DNA of 64,000 nt from Spirometra erinaceieuropaei (Eukaryota > Platyhelminthes > Cestoda > Diphyllobothriidea > Diphyllobothriidae), in NCBI GenBank assembly GCA_902702965.1, contig CACRXP010000394.1:362508-426507 (forward strand). The letters are read 5' to 3'. Positions within the stretch are counted from its first letter, which is position 1; each line of letters opens with the position of its first letter. The notes beneath the pieces are model-generated. The model had not been told where the DNA came from. It did not search any database and saw nothing but the letters and a program-made list of their open reading frames with translations. Below are positions 21,201-33,892 of this stretch, piece by piece. The position numbers and the translations under genes were made by a program.

Positions 21201-24200
21201 AGAAAGAAGTCTGTTGACTTCGGCGACAAGAAGTTCTGACAATTTGGCTTTCCCAACTAAGGAACGGATGCTTAGTGCCTATATAGGAACTCTAATGCGA
21301 AATGGTTAAAACTAAAGCATAAGCACTGAGATACAGAGAAGACTTACACCCTTTTCCAAGAATGCTATGAAAGTCAACTGATGTTTGCACTTGTTCCATC
21401 TGACAAATCACTCTACCTGTAGTCTTTGGTTATTGCAAATATAACCCTGCTGGATAGGCATTGATTTACTACGTTTCTGCTCGCTTCTAGTAGCCGTGGA
21501 TCTTAAACTGACGCGGAGATTGGGAGTAAACGTAATAGTGGATCCCGCGATTGTCGAGATTCCTTTAACGTTATGCCTAAGCCTTCTTTAAATCCTCGTT
21601 AATTCATCCGCCCTTGTCTGAAATATTCATAGAAAACCTCCCAGTTTTACCCCAAGTAATTTGTGATAACAACTAGTAATAAAATGCTACTGGTTCCCCA
21701 AGCTATCCTTTTTTACGTTCTTTGGACTTTGCGTTATAAGAACCTGAAATCCTTCACAACTGTCTCCTCTGTTGTTACTCAAGACATTTAAAAATGTCAG
21801 AGGAATTTTTTCAATTCAACAAGTTCTTCTCACGACGCTCTGCTGTACCTATTAGAAGAAGTCAATGGTACTTTCAGAATTTTCGTCCCGATATGTCGCC
21901 AACGACAGACCTTTAGGAGAGGCCAAAATCAGCTTTCCTATTACAAACCGACCTTTTACGAATTAGATTTACTGTAGGTAATATACAATATAGTCCAAAA
22001 CGCGGCCTAAATTGTCTTTCGGCAGCACCAGTAGGACTTTATTTGCCATACAACTCTTATTAAACCGTCTTAAAGCATACGTTTCGTTGCCTCCCAGCAT
22101 GTAGCTGATAACTATAAATGGGCTCTGAAGCCGTAGAGTTTCTTTCAGATAATTTGCGACAGTACACTTGATTCCTGTAATAAAACGCTTAGCACTCAAA
22201 TGTGTGTAATGATAGAAGGTTTACTAACGTCTTCGCGCATCCAAAATAGTTATAATGAAACTCCCTCCGCTGTGGGTGTAATCAAACTCCTTTTTGCGAC
22301 AAGCTACTTCCGACTGTTGTGCTTGTTTGCATTTTCGTCCAGCGCCACTAACAGAACTTTTCGCTATCCTCTTTGATTACTAGCTTCTATGAAATTTACA
22401 ACGAGCAAGTTCGAGACCTACTGACCACGTCTTCCGGTCGCACAAATCTTCGTGTTCGCGAACACCCAGAGGACGGTCCCTACGTAGAAAGTAGGCCTCT
22501 TTATTGTAAAACAATGACTCACTCTCAGTCCCTGTCGCTCTGACACCCTCCCCACACCCTTTCGACCACAAGAAAGAAGATTCACTCATTGCTGACGCCC
22601 ATGCCTACAAGTGTGGTTTCTATCGAGGCCTTTAACTCCGACTGACCGCACTTTGTTGCACCAATAAAAGAGCTCGAAAATATACTGAATCCTCGAACAC
22701 TAAACGTTGCGCAAATTTACGTCACCATTAGGGTGAGTACGTCTGACCACAGCCGGTAAAGAGCAGATGCGCATTTTGAGTTTACAACATGAGACTTTAA
22801 CTCACCTAGACAAAAACCGTCCTTTCAGCGCAGGTTACGTTTGATCGAAGTTACCGAAACAACTACAGTGAGTGACCGATCTCATGAAATGTTAGCCGAA
22901 ATTTTAAAATGTGCTTTCGATCAGGAAGGATTACCTAGGTGGGATTGTAATATCAATCATCATGCGGCATAATCTCATAATATTTCGAAGTCGGCAGGAT
23001 GTCCGCTTTTGAATGACCTCTTTCCGACTACCTAAAGAAGCCGCACTCGGTAAAAATGAATACTTAAGTAGCGTGCATTTTTTTCATTGATTTTCGATGG
23101 TCTTGCAAATACGAATATATTTTTTAGAATACAAATACAAAAATATGCTCTATTATACTCATTTGGTAGAGAACCACACTGTTTTCACAGTTAATGCCCG
23201 AAGAAAGCGTATATTTAGGTTTTGAAAAAGTTTCTGATTATGATATTTTTTAAAACCGCGCAATGTTCATTTATACAGCATCGTACCTGTCTGCTTGTCA
23301 ATATTTCTCATGAAATGTACAACATAGTCCGCACCCATCGCAAAATTTTACGGACTCTACTTGGCACTTTTTAAAGACGTAGAGGAATATGTGATTTTCC
23401 TTACGCTGAAAGCATGCATCTTGTAGGCTGAAATCGCTAAACGCCAATGCAACGGCTGATCAGGCTCAAAAGTATTCGGAAATTGGGAAACTTTTTCGAA
23501 ACCTAAATATACCCCTTCTTCGAGCATAAAGTCGAAAAAACATTTAAGAATTTCAGCCACAATTTCATGAGATCAGTCACGCACTGTATATTATTGTTTC
23601 CATAAATTGCCACCACACAAGTCATATTAGGCATGGCTTGTCCTTTGACTGGATTCTCGTGCGAAATTTGCAGGAGCACAGAGGTTGGTATCCTCTCGTG
23701 CCAGTTTCTTGCAGTAAGTGGCACTATTTTGAGTTTTAACTTGATGGTTTAAAAGCACGCGTTCCTCTAACACTGAATGTTATGTTGCCACGACATTTAA
23801 TAGTTACCGAGTGTGCACTCACTGCCTAGTTGATTTCAGATGGTTTGATAGGTTCCGAGTGTTTCCCTGGAAGCTCGGCCGTTCATTCGGCCCAGCATCG
23901 TGTCGGTCTAGTAAAAGTTTTACCGGAGGACATGCAGGACTTTGCTACCAAAGGCGACAGATACATCCGGGCCTGCGGTAATGTCCACAGAACAAATGCA
24001 TAAAGAATAGCCATCGGTGGTCGCAAGCAGTTTACTCAACAGGAGAGACTGATCTCTGGTGACGGAACATTTCGCAGTCTCCGGACACACTTTTACATGC
24101 CAGAGAAGCACTCTAGGCCTCGCACTTGGGTCCAACATCCTGTGAGCCTTGTGTGGCCCTCCCACGCCGCGCCGAGTCCTACGTGCGTGTCTTTATAAAC

Positions 24201-27200
24201 GAAACCGCGGAGGAGAAGGAGGCATAATGCGGGTGCAGGCCACAGCAGTTACAGCCAGCAGGCGCTAATTGCCCTGCCACTTCTGTTAATCCACTCAACG
24301 CGGCCGGAGTTAGAGCATGGTGAGGGGAGGGGGAAAACAACCGTCCTCATGAGAACTGCCCTCTTCCTCAACGCTGGTAATATATAGCCATATACTCGTA
24401 TGGGTAGTAGGGGTCACGAACAGGCAACCCCCTATCAGGCCGAAGTCGGCCAAGCTATGATAGCAGAGAGGAGACGGCAGAATCTAGGGGTAGATGGACA
24501 CAGAACTGTTTCGGGCTTTTTTGCCTTAATTCAGCCGACCATAGCCCTGGCGACCAGCTGGGAGCAGGAACACCAACATGCGTTTACACGTCTTCCGCAG
24601 CTGGTCCATTACTTGGATCTACCAGGTAGATCATAAGCACTTCATCGAACAAAAGTGCATAAGTGCTTGGCCGACTTTGGCCTGGTAGGGGAGTTGCCTG
24701 TTTGTGACCCCTATCACCCACACGTAGCTTGCTTGCTCCGAGAAGCCAGTTGATCGGTGTGCGCTTATCTCTGAGTGAATAGCTACCAGATTTGAAATGA
24801 CAGAGAATAGCAGATGGCGAGGCACTGATGAACTTCGGTTAGATGAAGTGCTTATGACTCATTTGGTAGACGCAAGTGGTGAACCAATCGCGCCAGGTGT
24901 GTCTGTGCGCATGTTTGTGCTTTCGGTCCCAAATGGTGGCCATGGTTATGATTGGCTGAATGAAGTCAAACAAGCCCAAAACATTTCTGTATCAGTCTAC
25001 CCCCCCAGACTCTGTCGTCTCCCCTTTGATATATGCATATATGTGGAAGAGGCGCGCTGACAGAGATAAGAGAGAGTGGGATGGACATTTCTGGCTTATT
25101 GGCCATGGTCAGCCAGTCTTACCGTACCTCAGGCCTGTGGACCTGAAATGTGAACCCCCATTCTTCGGTCATCTGGCGTTATTACGTCCAGCACTTAACC
25201 ATTGGGCCACGGCCTCATTGTCCTGACGGTTGCAATCCATATATTATTTCGGAAAAAGGAAACAAATAAATAAATTCAGAGACAACTTCAGTTTCAAATA
25301 AAAAAAAACTTGTTCATAAAGTGCGATGCTTCGAATGTGAAACGTTGAGCTCGGAAAATTTCACAAAAATCACCGGAAATAAAGCTCCCGGTTTGTATGA
25401 CTAGGTAACGTGTACTGCATTCATCTTCTATCACGTGTCTGCTTGCCTTTTAACCTGGTTGCAGATGTTTCTTTAAGAGCAGAGGCAAAATCTTTGTTCC
25501 TATTACAGGCCAAACCGGTCGCCAGAAGACTGCTTTCTCGAGACACTGTTAGGCCTCCGTCCAGATAGCATACACACCGACATAGTCGTCACTGTCCTTC
25601 GGGTGCAGAGAGATTACAAAAAAACTGAACTATACATCACCTTTGCGCTTCCAACTATTACAGTTACATGATCCATGTCATGAAATATCCCGCACAACCT
25701 GGGATGTTTTTCATCACCTTGTCGATCATTCGCTTTCCCTGCAAAGGATAGGACAGAAGCCGCGTTTTCAAGGAGGGAAGCTTACAATTCCAAGAGAGAT
25801 AAAGCGAATGTGGCTTTCACACATACAGGGCTTGAACTCAGTCCCACGCCTACTCGAAAGCGAAATCGTCCGAGGTTTAGCTCCAATGGATAGGACATTC
25901 CAAAATGCAGAAACTGCTACTTTCTCCAGAGCTACGATATGGCTTCTGAATCGAACTTCGGTTTAAGAACGCTTTCTAGCTCTCCATTTAACAAATTTTT
26001 CCATGATTGGGCCACTATTTACAAACCTGGCGCTTTAAACGAAATTCAAAACTATTCGCAAATTTTCCACCAAAGTAAGCGAAAAAACGGGAAATGTGGG
26101 CTTTACAAAGTGACGAATAAGCCACGTTGACTAACAGTTTGCACAATCATTAAGTTTAGATAAAAGGTTTAGTTGACGCCTTAAAATACTCTTATGCATA
26201 AACGTAGATAAAAGAATAGGAGTAAAATTGTTAATGCCATATGAGTGTTTTGTAAAACCCTGTAGCGTTCTTATTGGAGTATATATAGCGTTAGAGGACT
26301 TTGCATATTTCGAACTGCTTGAGGGAGTTAAAGAGTGCTCTCCTGCAGAAATACTCGTTTTACACCTCCTCCTTTCAAAGATCGATTTTAAAATGACCTC
26401 TTTTAAAAAGTATATGTTCGTGTTCGTGCTCCAATCTCCATCTAACGACTCACTGATCCGAGATGTTTCCTTCCTCCATGTACGTCTTTCTCTATTGGTT
26501 ATCTGTCTTTGCTTCTGTTTTTATTGCAGATCTGAGCAAACACAAGGTCGAAAGCTTCGAAGACTTCCAAAGCCTTCTTGAACGGGGTATTGACTCAAGG
26601 TATTTCTATATTCATAAAACAAGCTTTTACCATGAACATGAGTTAGAAATTAGTACACGATTATTACTTGATGTTTTTCACCGTCATGGTAGGATCGTTT
26701 CCCTAAATGTAGCATTAGGTAATAAGACGGCCTGACTTCCTTCGAGCTCCTTTTTATAGGCATTTAAGCAGGACTATGTGTACCGTGATAGGGCCCAATC
26801 TGTCGGATGGGCACCACGATCACGCATGTCATATACCTTTAGGAAGGATACCTTAAAGTATTGCTCTGTAGAATTAGGTAGGGCTTTTTGCCGGCCGAAA
26901 TTAGAAAAAAAGCGACTTAAAACTGAGTTTACGCGTCCTTACAAAGACGAAAGATGAATTATCCGTCTTCACAGGGAGTTAGCTGGCCAGTTTCTCTTTG
27001 CCAATGAACGTTATCCGAGGTACTAATATTTAGATTACAAGAGAGACAACTGTCTGAGGTAGATGACAAATGTTCTTCAAAATTGTTTTCAGATAAAGTG
27101 CGTTGGCAAAATGGGCATCAAGGTTTTAATGAGACAAATTCAAAGTTGCTGAAAGGTAATCAACTGGTACCTCCAGGGGCTGGTGAACTTCTGCAGACGG

Positions 27201-30200
27201 ATAGTGTGTGTCAGTATTTAGAATTGGACAGCAAACTTGGGTCTAATTATTAAAAACGATCTCTATCTTAATGTCTAAAAGTCAGGCACGGCTTATTAGA
27301 GTTTTTATAGTTGGAGCAAGGCAGCTTTAACAACACTAATCAAAGGTTCCCGAAATGGACGTAAATTCAAATTCTTACATATCTTCGTGCACTGATTGAT
27401 ATCGAATCTTGTAAAATGCCTACGCAGTAGTCACTCTTGTCTTTAACATTGACATTAATCAACATTCCACCCAACTCGGGAGGCCACGTGCGGAGATAAA
27501 ACCTAGTAGGGCAGTGCTTTCTTAAGCGCCGGATACGTTTTTCGTCGATATCAAATGAATGCTCAAAGCAACAGTGACGTTGGGTCACAAAGAAATTAGC
27601 GTGCTGGGCGAAGTGATTGGCAATGAAGTTGGAATTACTCTCATTTCTAATTTTAAAAACTGTTAGAATCAGGAAAAGAAGGCAGAAAATCCATGGTTAG
27701 CCTAAACTTGCACAGCTGAGGTACATGATCAACAAAATCTAGTATAGACGTTTTAGGAATGCTAGTGTTTAAAGTAAGGCTTCGTAACCCAAATTCTACG
27801 TTCGTGGGAGCCGAAAAAGAGTTAAGGCTCCCCGCTCGGTTTCCCGCTTGAATCAAATCTGTTTAAAGCAAACCGGCACTAAAAGTTCCAGCCACTGTAC
27901 AGCTCTATGTAAATTCTCGGTGATTATGAACACTGCAAGTCCCTTAGCATTTGGCCAACCCGACTGAAGATACGAAAACGTGAGGTTCGATTGCAGCATA
28001 CAGCAAAACCTACGGCAAAGGTTGTCGATGTACACTGTCCACTTGCCTTCGTGGCTGTTGGTGGCCTATTGTCGCATTCATATTCAGAATAATAAATGTT
28101 CATCTCCTTACCATGTAAAATTGTGAAAAAATAGCTACTTCTTCGCGACCTCAATCGGGAGCCCAACGTAATCATAAAAATCCGACTGTTTTTTATTAGA
28201 CATCTATCTTGCGACATAAGCTTGCATTGTTCATTATGTATTCTGCAGATCAACCGCGGCCACAGATGAAAATGTCGCCAGCAGCCGCAGTCATTCGGTA
28301 TTTACAATTTACATCAAACAGGTATGAATTTGGTGGTGTGACGAACATTTTATAAAATTTTTGTTTTAACGGGCGTAAAGTGTAAAACACACTGACCTAA
28401 TTATTTCAAAAATAGTACAAAACTCGGAAAAATCTTGTTGAGTTAAATGAACCATCCCGACAAATGGGAGCAAATGTACTCTAAGAAGTCAGTTATGTTG
28501 TTGTGATGGATGGTCGGATAGCAAATATTCAAACAACAGTATGATGAGTATAGATTATGCAAAAAACATCATGAATGGTTTACCATGAAAGCTAATTCTG
28601 CTCAGAGGGTTTTGAGCAGTCTCACGCATTCTATCTGCAATCACTGAGGCGGAGATGAAGTAATGAACCAGTACAGACCAGGTTTAAAATGAGAAGCAAC
28701 TAACCGACGACGAGCATCGCGAATGAAAACGTATGACAGAGGGTTTACGAACGGCGACGTAGAAGGGACCTGTCCTCTTTCAATTCGCAAATATAATACT
28801 GTCCAAATCAATAAATGAAAAAGTTTTTGTTAAATTTTCCCTTCAAATGAAGGGGACCCATTAGCTAATAAGTAGTTTTTACTGGCTTCTCGAAAAAAAA
28901 CGATATGGTAATGCTAGTTTACATATGCAAAGTCGCGTCTGTTATACAATGATCAGCAAACCATGACCCTTGCAGCCTGCTGTGCGCTGGCAGTTCTTTG
29001 ATACCTGGTTCCCTGTCAGTGGATGCGCTCGCACTACTGCTGGTTATACAAGCTGTGCGCATGGTTGCCCAATGTCTTGTGTCATCCTCTCCTCTTATTG
29101 ACTCATTTTTGTTGTTGGTAAAAATCCTGACCAAGTGTCTGTTGCGGACCAGGGAGTATGGTGGTACGCCTAGATGCGGGTTCGCCTGTGTCAGCCACTT
29201 GCGCCCCCCCTCACCTCCGATCTTCTTGACTATGTCTTGACATCGGGCCCAGGTGGTGGAGAAGGAGAGAGTGCGGTTGATTCTGTGCAAGTCTGCCGTC
29301 GTTATAAACTAATTCTCGAGCAATTCACCGATTCTGTTTCATTTCACTGTGGAGCACACGATGGAGATCCTCAGACGCGACGGCTGAACTGTCGCATATG
29401 CAGAGACAGTTGGAGAAGATTTTGGGTCAGTAGAAAACCAAAACTTCAAAATCAGTTCCCTTATGACAAAAATTACTGGCTTGTACCGCGCATCTGCAGG
29501 AAATGGTCGGTTTTCAGAGCCGAAACAAAGTAGCAGTTCAGTTATGCAGCGTAGGCATGTCGGTCTGCCGGCCAAAAGCTTCCTGTCCACCGGTAGCCGA
29601 CAGCTTGGAGGACAATGATTCCTGAAAGGGGTCTAGTTACCATAACCACGACCGAGGAGTGTTCCATTTTTGTTGCATAGTCTATGGCTGGCGGCCGAGT
29701 CGACTAAGAATAAATGGATGAATAAACACGGTTTTCTAATTGCACTGGAAGGCGATTTTTCTTAAAGACTATAAGTCACTACTGCGTACTTCACTACCAG
29801 ACAGGTCATTAATTTTTCCGAGGTGTCGTTCAGAGCAGGTGCAAGTAACGGCAAAATCCAAGCGAACCAGTCAATTCTGATATCTACGTTCAACATTTCT
29901 CTGCTGTGTGAATTTCAGGAAAGTCAAAGCGAAGAAGGGCCAAAAACCATACAGAGCAGGCTGAGCTTCATAGACTTGGCAGGAAGGTGCGTGTTCCATT
30001 TTCTTTTCCATGCACTACTGCTGACCAGTCTCCTGTCTGATGTACTGTACAAGACTTAACTCTGGTTTCGAAAACAGGATAATATAATGAAAATGATCTG
30101 AAATATCAATGGGAAATTTTTAGGTTGATATAAGAAAATCCCCTATAATATAGTGCCTTATTTCTAATGTGGGGTTGGGCGGTAGACTGCATATCGCTCT

Positions 30201-33200
30201 ATGATCACAGAAGCTGGGTGCGAATACCAGGCCGCCTAGAGCTGGAACTTGGTATGACTGGCTGGTGATGTCGAATAACTCAGAAGTGGTCATCCCAATC
30301 TACCTTGTCATTGTCGGTATCCCCCCTCCCAAGTATATTACTGGTCGCTATAGACCGCCTGCGAGGACTATAACTTAAGTCCCAAGGCGAGCATGTCTCG
30401 TAACCTGATAGATGAATAACCTTCCTAGGACCTTACGAGTTTGTTGGAAAAGTTTTGGGTTACACTAAACTCTTCAGGTTCAAAAGGACCAACTACTTAG
30501 GTGAACTAGTTAATCAGTAGTTAGGGACGATTGTTCGACTCACCTACGTGGCGTCACATGTATACATCAGATGAAAGCAAGAGTCATACAAGGCATTGGC
30601 AATAGTGGGTAGTTTACTCTTTTTTAATTCTTTACTCATTTTCTGGTACGCCTACCTCCCACAAAAAAATACAAAAACTAATAAAATATTTGTAAAAATT
30701 AAAGTTGTGCTGCTGATCTTCTACAAAACCCAGTTTTTCTCCCGCAAGCCCTTATGCCAGGTTTTGGGTCTACAGACTGACCGACTAAACTTTGTCTCCT
30801 TTTTCTACTGTTAGCGAACGCGCACAGTTGGACCGAAGCGCCAGGCACCTCTCGGAGACCAAGAGTATCAACAAGTCTCTTTGTACCTTGAGCATTGTGA
30901 TACGAAGACTGGGTAGGTTGAAGCTTTTTCTCCGTCACTTCAAATATTCTAATGTTACATGGTTGATGAGGATTTTTTGGTTTTGTGGGGTCTGGACTGA
31001 TCCTAGGGAGAGACAGGCGCGGTGACGGTTAATTAAAATGCATGTCTGCCAACCATCACTAGAAAACTAGAAAGACAGCTGTCGCCATCCTTGTCTGCCC
31101 TATCTACCACCTTGTGATTTTAAAAGACTAAATTCTTGCCATATTAATTTATCTCTTCTCTGTTTCGACATTTCGTTTTAACTTTCTTTACGTAGGTGAT
31201 TGCCGTAGCAATAAAGCTACAAAGTATAAACATGCGCAGGTAGTAGAGAAACCTAAATTTATTATGTGCCTCCAAATAGGAAACACTCAAATCGGGTTGT
31301 AACATTGGCCGACATGTAGTGTAGCCCTCAAGCGGTCCCCTCGCGATTGCATGCTGGTTTCTGTACAACGATCTTTGGCCACTCCCAAATTTTCTTATGG
31401 ACTAAAATATTTTGGGCCCATTTCACAAAAAAGGCCGAAATGAAGAGCGAGGCACGTAAATCTCGAATAATGCGGATCAATGCCGTAAACACCCAAAACC
31501 TGCCAACACGGCCGCACTGTCAACCGACTGCCAGAGCTCAGATTGGACTGTTCGGACATAATAGGATGCACCGTCACGACAAACTGCACAACTGATCGAT
31601 TTCCGCCCAGACAGTCGTCATCATCAGTAAAGTCGTGGCAATGAATCCATCCTCATTGTCACTCAAAAGCCCGATCAACGACCTGCGCTCATTGTAGCCG
31701 AAACTAAACAACACACATCGATCCTATCGGTTACTTGCAAATGCATCACATTGCAACCGATTAACCAATGACAGGATCACCAAGATACACCCATCACTTT
31801 CGCCTCCCCTGTGCAGGACATTTGGTCGCCGAATGGGTCTATTTTGTCATAAGCGCATCCATGAAAATTTTCAGCAAAACACTACAGTCCAGCCATTGTA
31901 ACACCATTCCGCCCTACCCGCACACACCCTATGTTACAAGACAGTGCGTGTCTCAGAATGTCCACCGTGTGCTCCGCAGCGAAGTGAAGCAGGCATGGTG
32001 AATAACTCATGAATTGGTTTATAGTAATAGCAGACTTACGCAGAATCTACCCCACTCTCTCCTCCTCCTCCACCTGGGCCCGGTGTCAAGACAAAGTCAA
32101 GAAGACCGGAGGTGGAGGAGGGCGCAGGTGGCTGGCACGGACGAGCCTGCACCTAGGCGTACCACCATACCCTTGGTCCGCAAAAGACAATTGGTCAGGA
32201 TTTTTACCAACAACAACAGAAAACACTTGGATGACTGAGCAGTCACGCACACGACCTGTATACCTGACGGGAGCGCAAGCGTATCCACTGGTAAGGAACC
32301 TGGTGCCAGAGAACTGCCAGCACACACCAGGCTGCAAGGGTCATGATTTGCTGATCATGGTATAGCAGATACTTACGTTCCTTAAGTCTCACGTCACGAA
32401 CGGCCATACCTCAGAACACGTGCGTACGCGACAACTCTCAGCCACTCACCATGCATCACTTCTTTAGCAAGCATGCAACTCACTTTGCCGATGCCGGTAT
32501 GGCTGGAGAAACGTCGTACGTAAGAAGCTGAATATATCATATACGTGGGATGCATTCCCCACTTGGGCCGTTCAGCCCTGTGAGCCATTGCTTCCAATCT
32601 TGTCACCGGTGCATGAAGGGGGGAAAAGAAAATGAGGCCGACAGCAGGGAATTCATCCTCATGACATATCAGCGCATTTCTCACTAATGATAAATCTGGC
32701 AACGCGCTAGGACTCATGGCTTCAAAAACTGTGGACTGAGGAGGCACTCTGAGCTCTCTAAGGATTTTGGATCAGACTGTGATTGCTCCTTTTTAGCCTG
32801 ACCTTTATTTCATTCTTACGGATATGAGACCTGAGTCATCCCCAAATGTGGCCTGACACGCGCGTAGTAGGTGCCAGATCCTGTTCATATACGATAGCTT
32901 AGGCATATAAGTATGCCCATGTTAGCAGAATCAAAAGGAAAGTTGACTTCTTTTCAGTATAAAACCCCTAAGTTTTTTGGAAATCTGAAGAGAAAGCAAA
33001 ACTGGAAATTCGAAATACACCGGAATTTTTGATAGTCTATGTGATGGAGATCTCCATTTCTTCCGGTTGGTAGCCTAGATGCGTGGTCTTCCAAAAATCC
33101 AACATAAGAAGTAACTTGCTTCCTTATTTATCAAATCAATGGAATTTTGATTTTTCGAATGTAGAAAATTTATGAAAAACCCCGTAGCACTTAGGAAGTG

Positions 33201-33817
33201 GTTAAGAATAAGTCCTTGATAAAATACCAACATATAAAAATATACCAACTTAATTAAAAAGGCTTAATTTAAAACAATTGATCGATTTCAAAATTTGCTA
33301 AATCACAACGATGCATCATGCTAGTCAATACTGCAGCATTAAGTAGGTTATATATCTAAGTGGACATGGTGATAAATACCCCAAATATTACAGGTGGCCT
33401 TACGCTAAATTCCAGAGAAGGCTACATATTGCCATATCCTGAATTTAACCCCCGGTCCTAAACATTCTTAGCATTAACGTAAACACTAACAATAACGTCG
33501 AGCCTACCTTGAATTTAGCCCAAAGGCACCTGCAGTACGAGGGGTGCTTACGCCCGCGCTCTGCCGTTTGTTTTGGCCGAAGGCGTATTAACAGATATCC
33601 CTCATCTTTACTGGCTCTAGCACAAAACTGCCGACTGCTGTCGTCCGCTTGGTGTGTTTCCAAGTTCTTCGAAGGAAAAAACCAACGTGTACAGGATACG
33701 TTTAATGAGAAAATATTCACTTACTGCCATTCTTGGAAACGGCGCAAAAAGACAGAATAGAAAGATGCGGCCTAAAACTTCCTTCGCATCCCCAAAGTTA
33801 CATCTCATCATTTCCAG

Positions 33818-33892
<75 letters not shown>

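Larger units (their letters stand above)
17179..22383 (+). other. Kinesin intron 6 (5.2 kb)
   Basis: Holds the inverted SINE pair (19241-19814) and a GGA-rich microsatellite (21122-21200). Open frames at 18245-18613 and 20397-20777 have no recognisable motif and no splice context, and are taken as chance. Confidence 0.6.
22491..26529 (+). other. Kinesin intron 7 (4.0 kb)
   Basis: Contains the palindromic repeat at 24399-24880 and a SINE copy at 25060-25225. Open frames at 23920-24165 (minus) and 25643-25966 (plus) show no known domain. Confidence 0.6.
26600..30814 (+). other. Kinesin introns 8, 9 and 10
   Basis: Introns of 1649, 1597 and 828 nt between exons 8-11. They hold a minus copy of the roughly 400-bp repeat (28915-29330) and a SINE (30176-30425). 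No other gene was recognised. Confidence 0.6.

Noticed and set aside
21032..21256. Leu-rich minus-strand open frame
   Set aside because: It is the complement of a GGA-rich microsatellite, not a signal peptide or membrane protein.
31575..31640. Second hammerhead-like motif on minus (CTGATGA then GAAA)
   Set aside because: Stems I and II do not pair (A-A at the first stem I position), so the boxes are probably chance.
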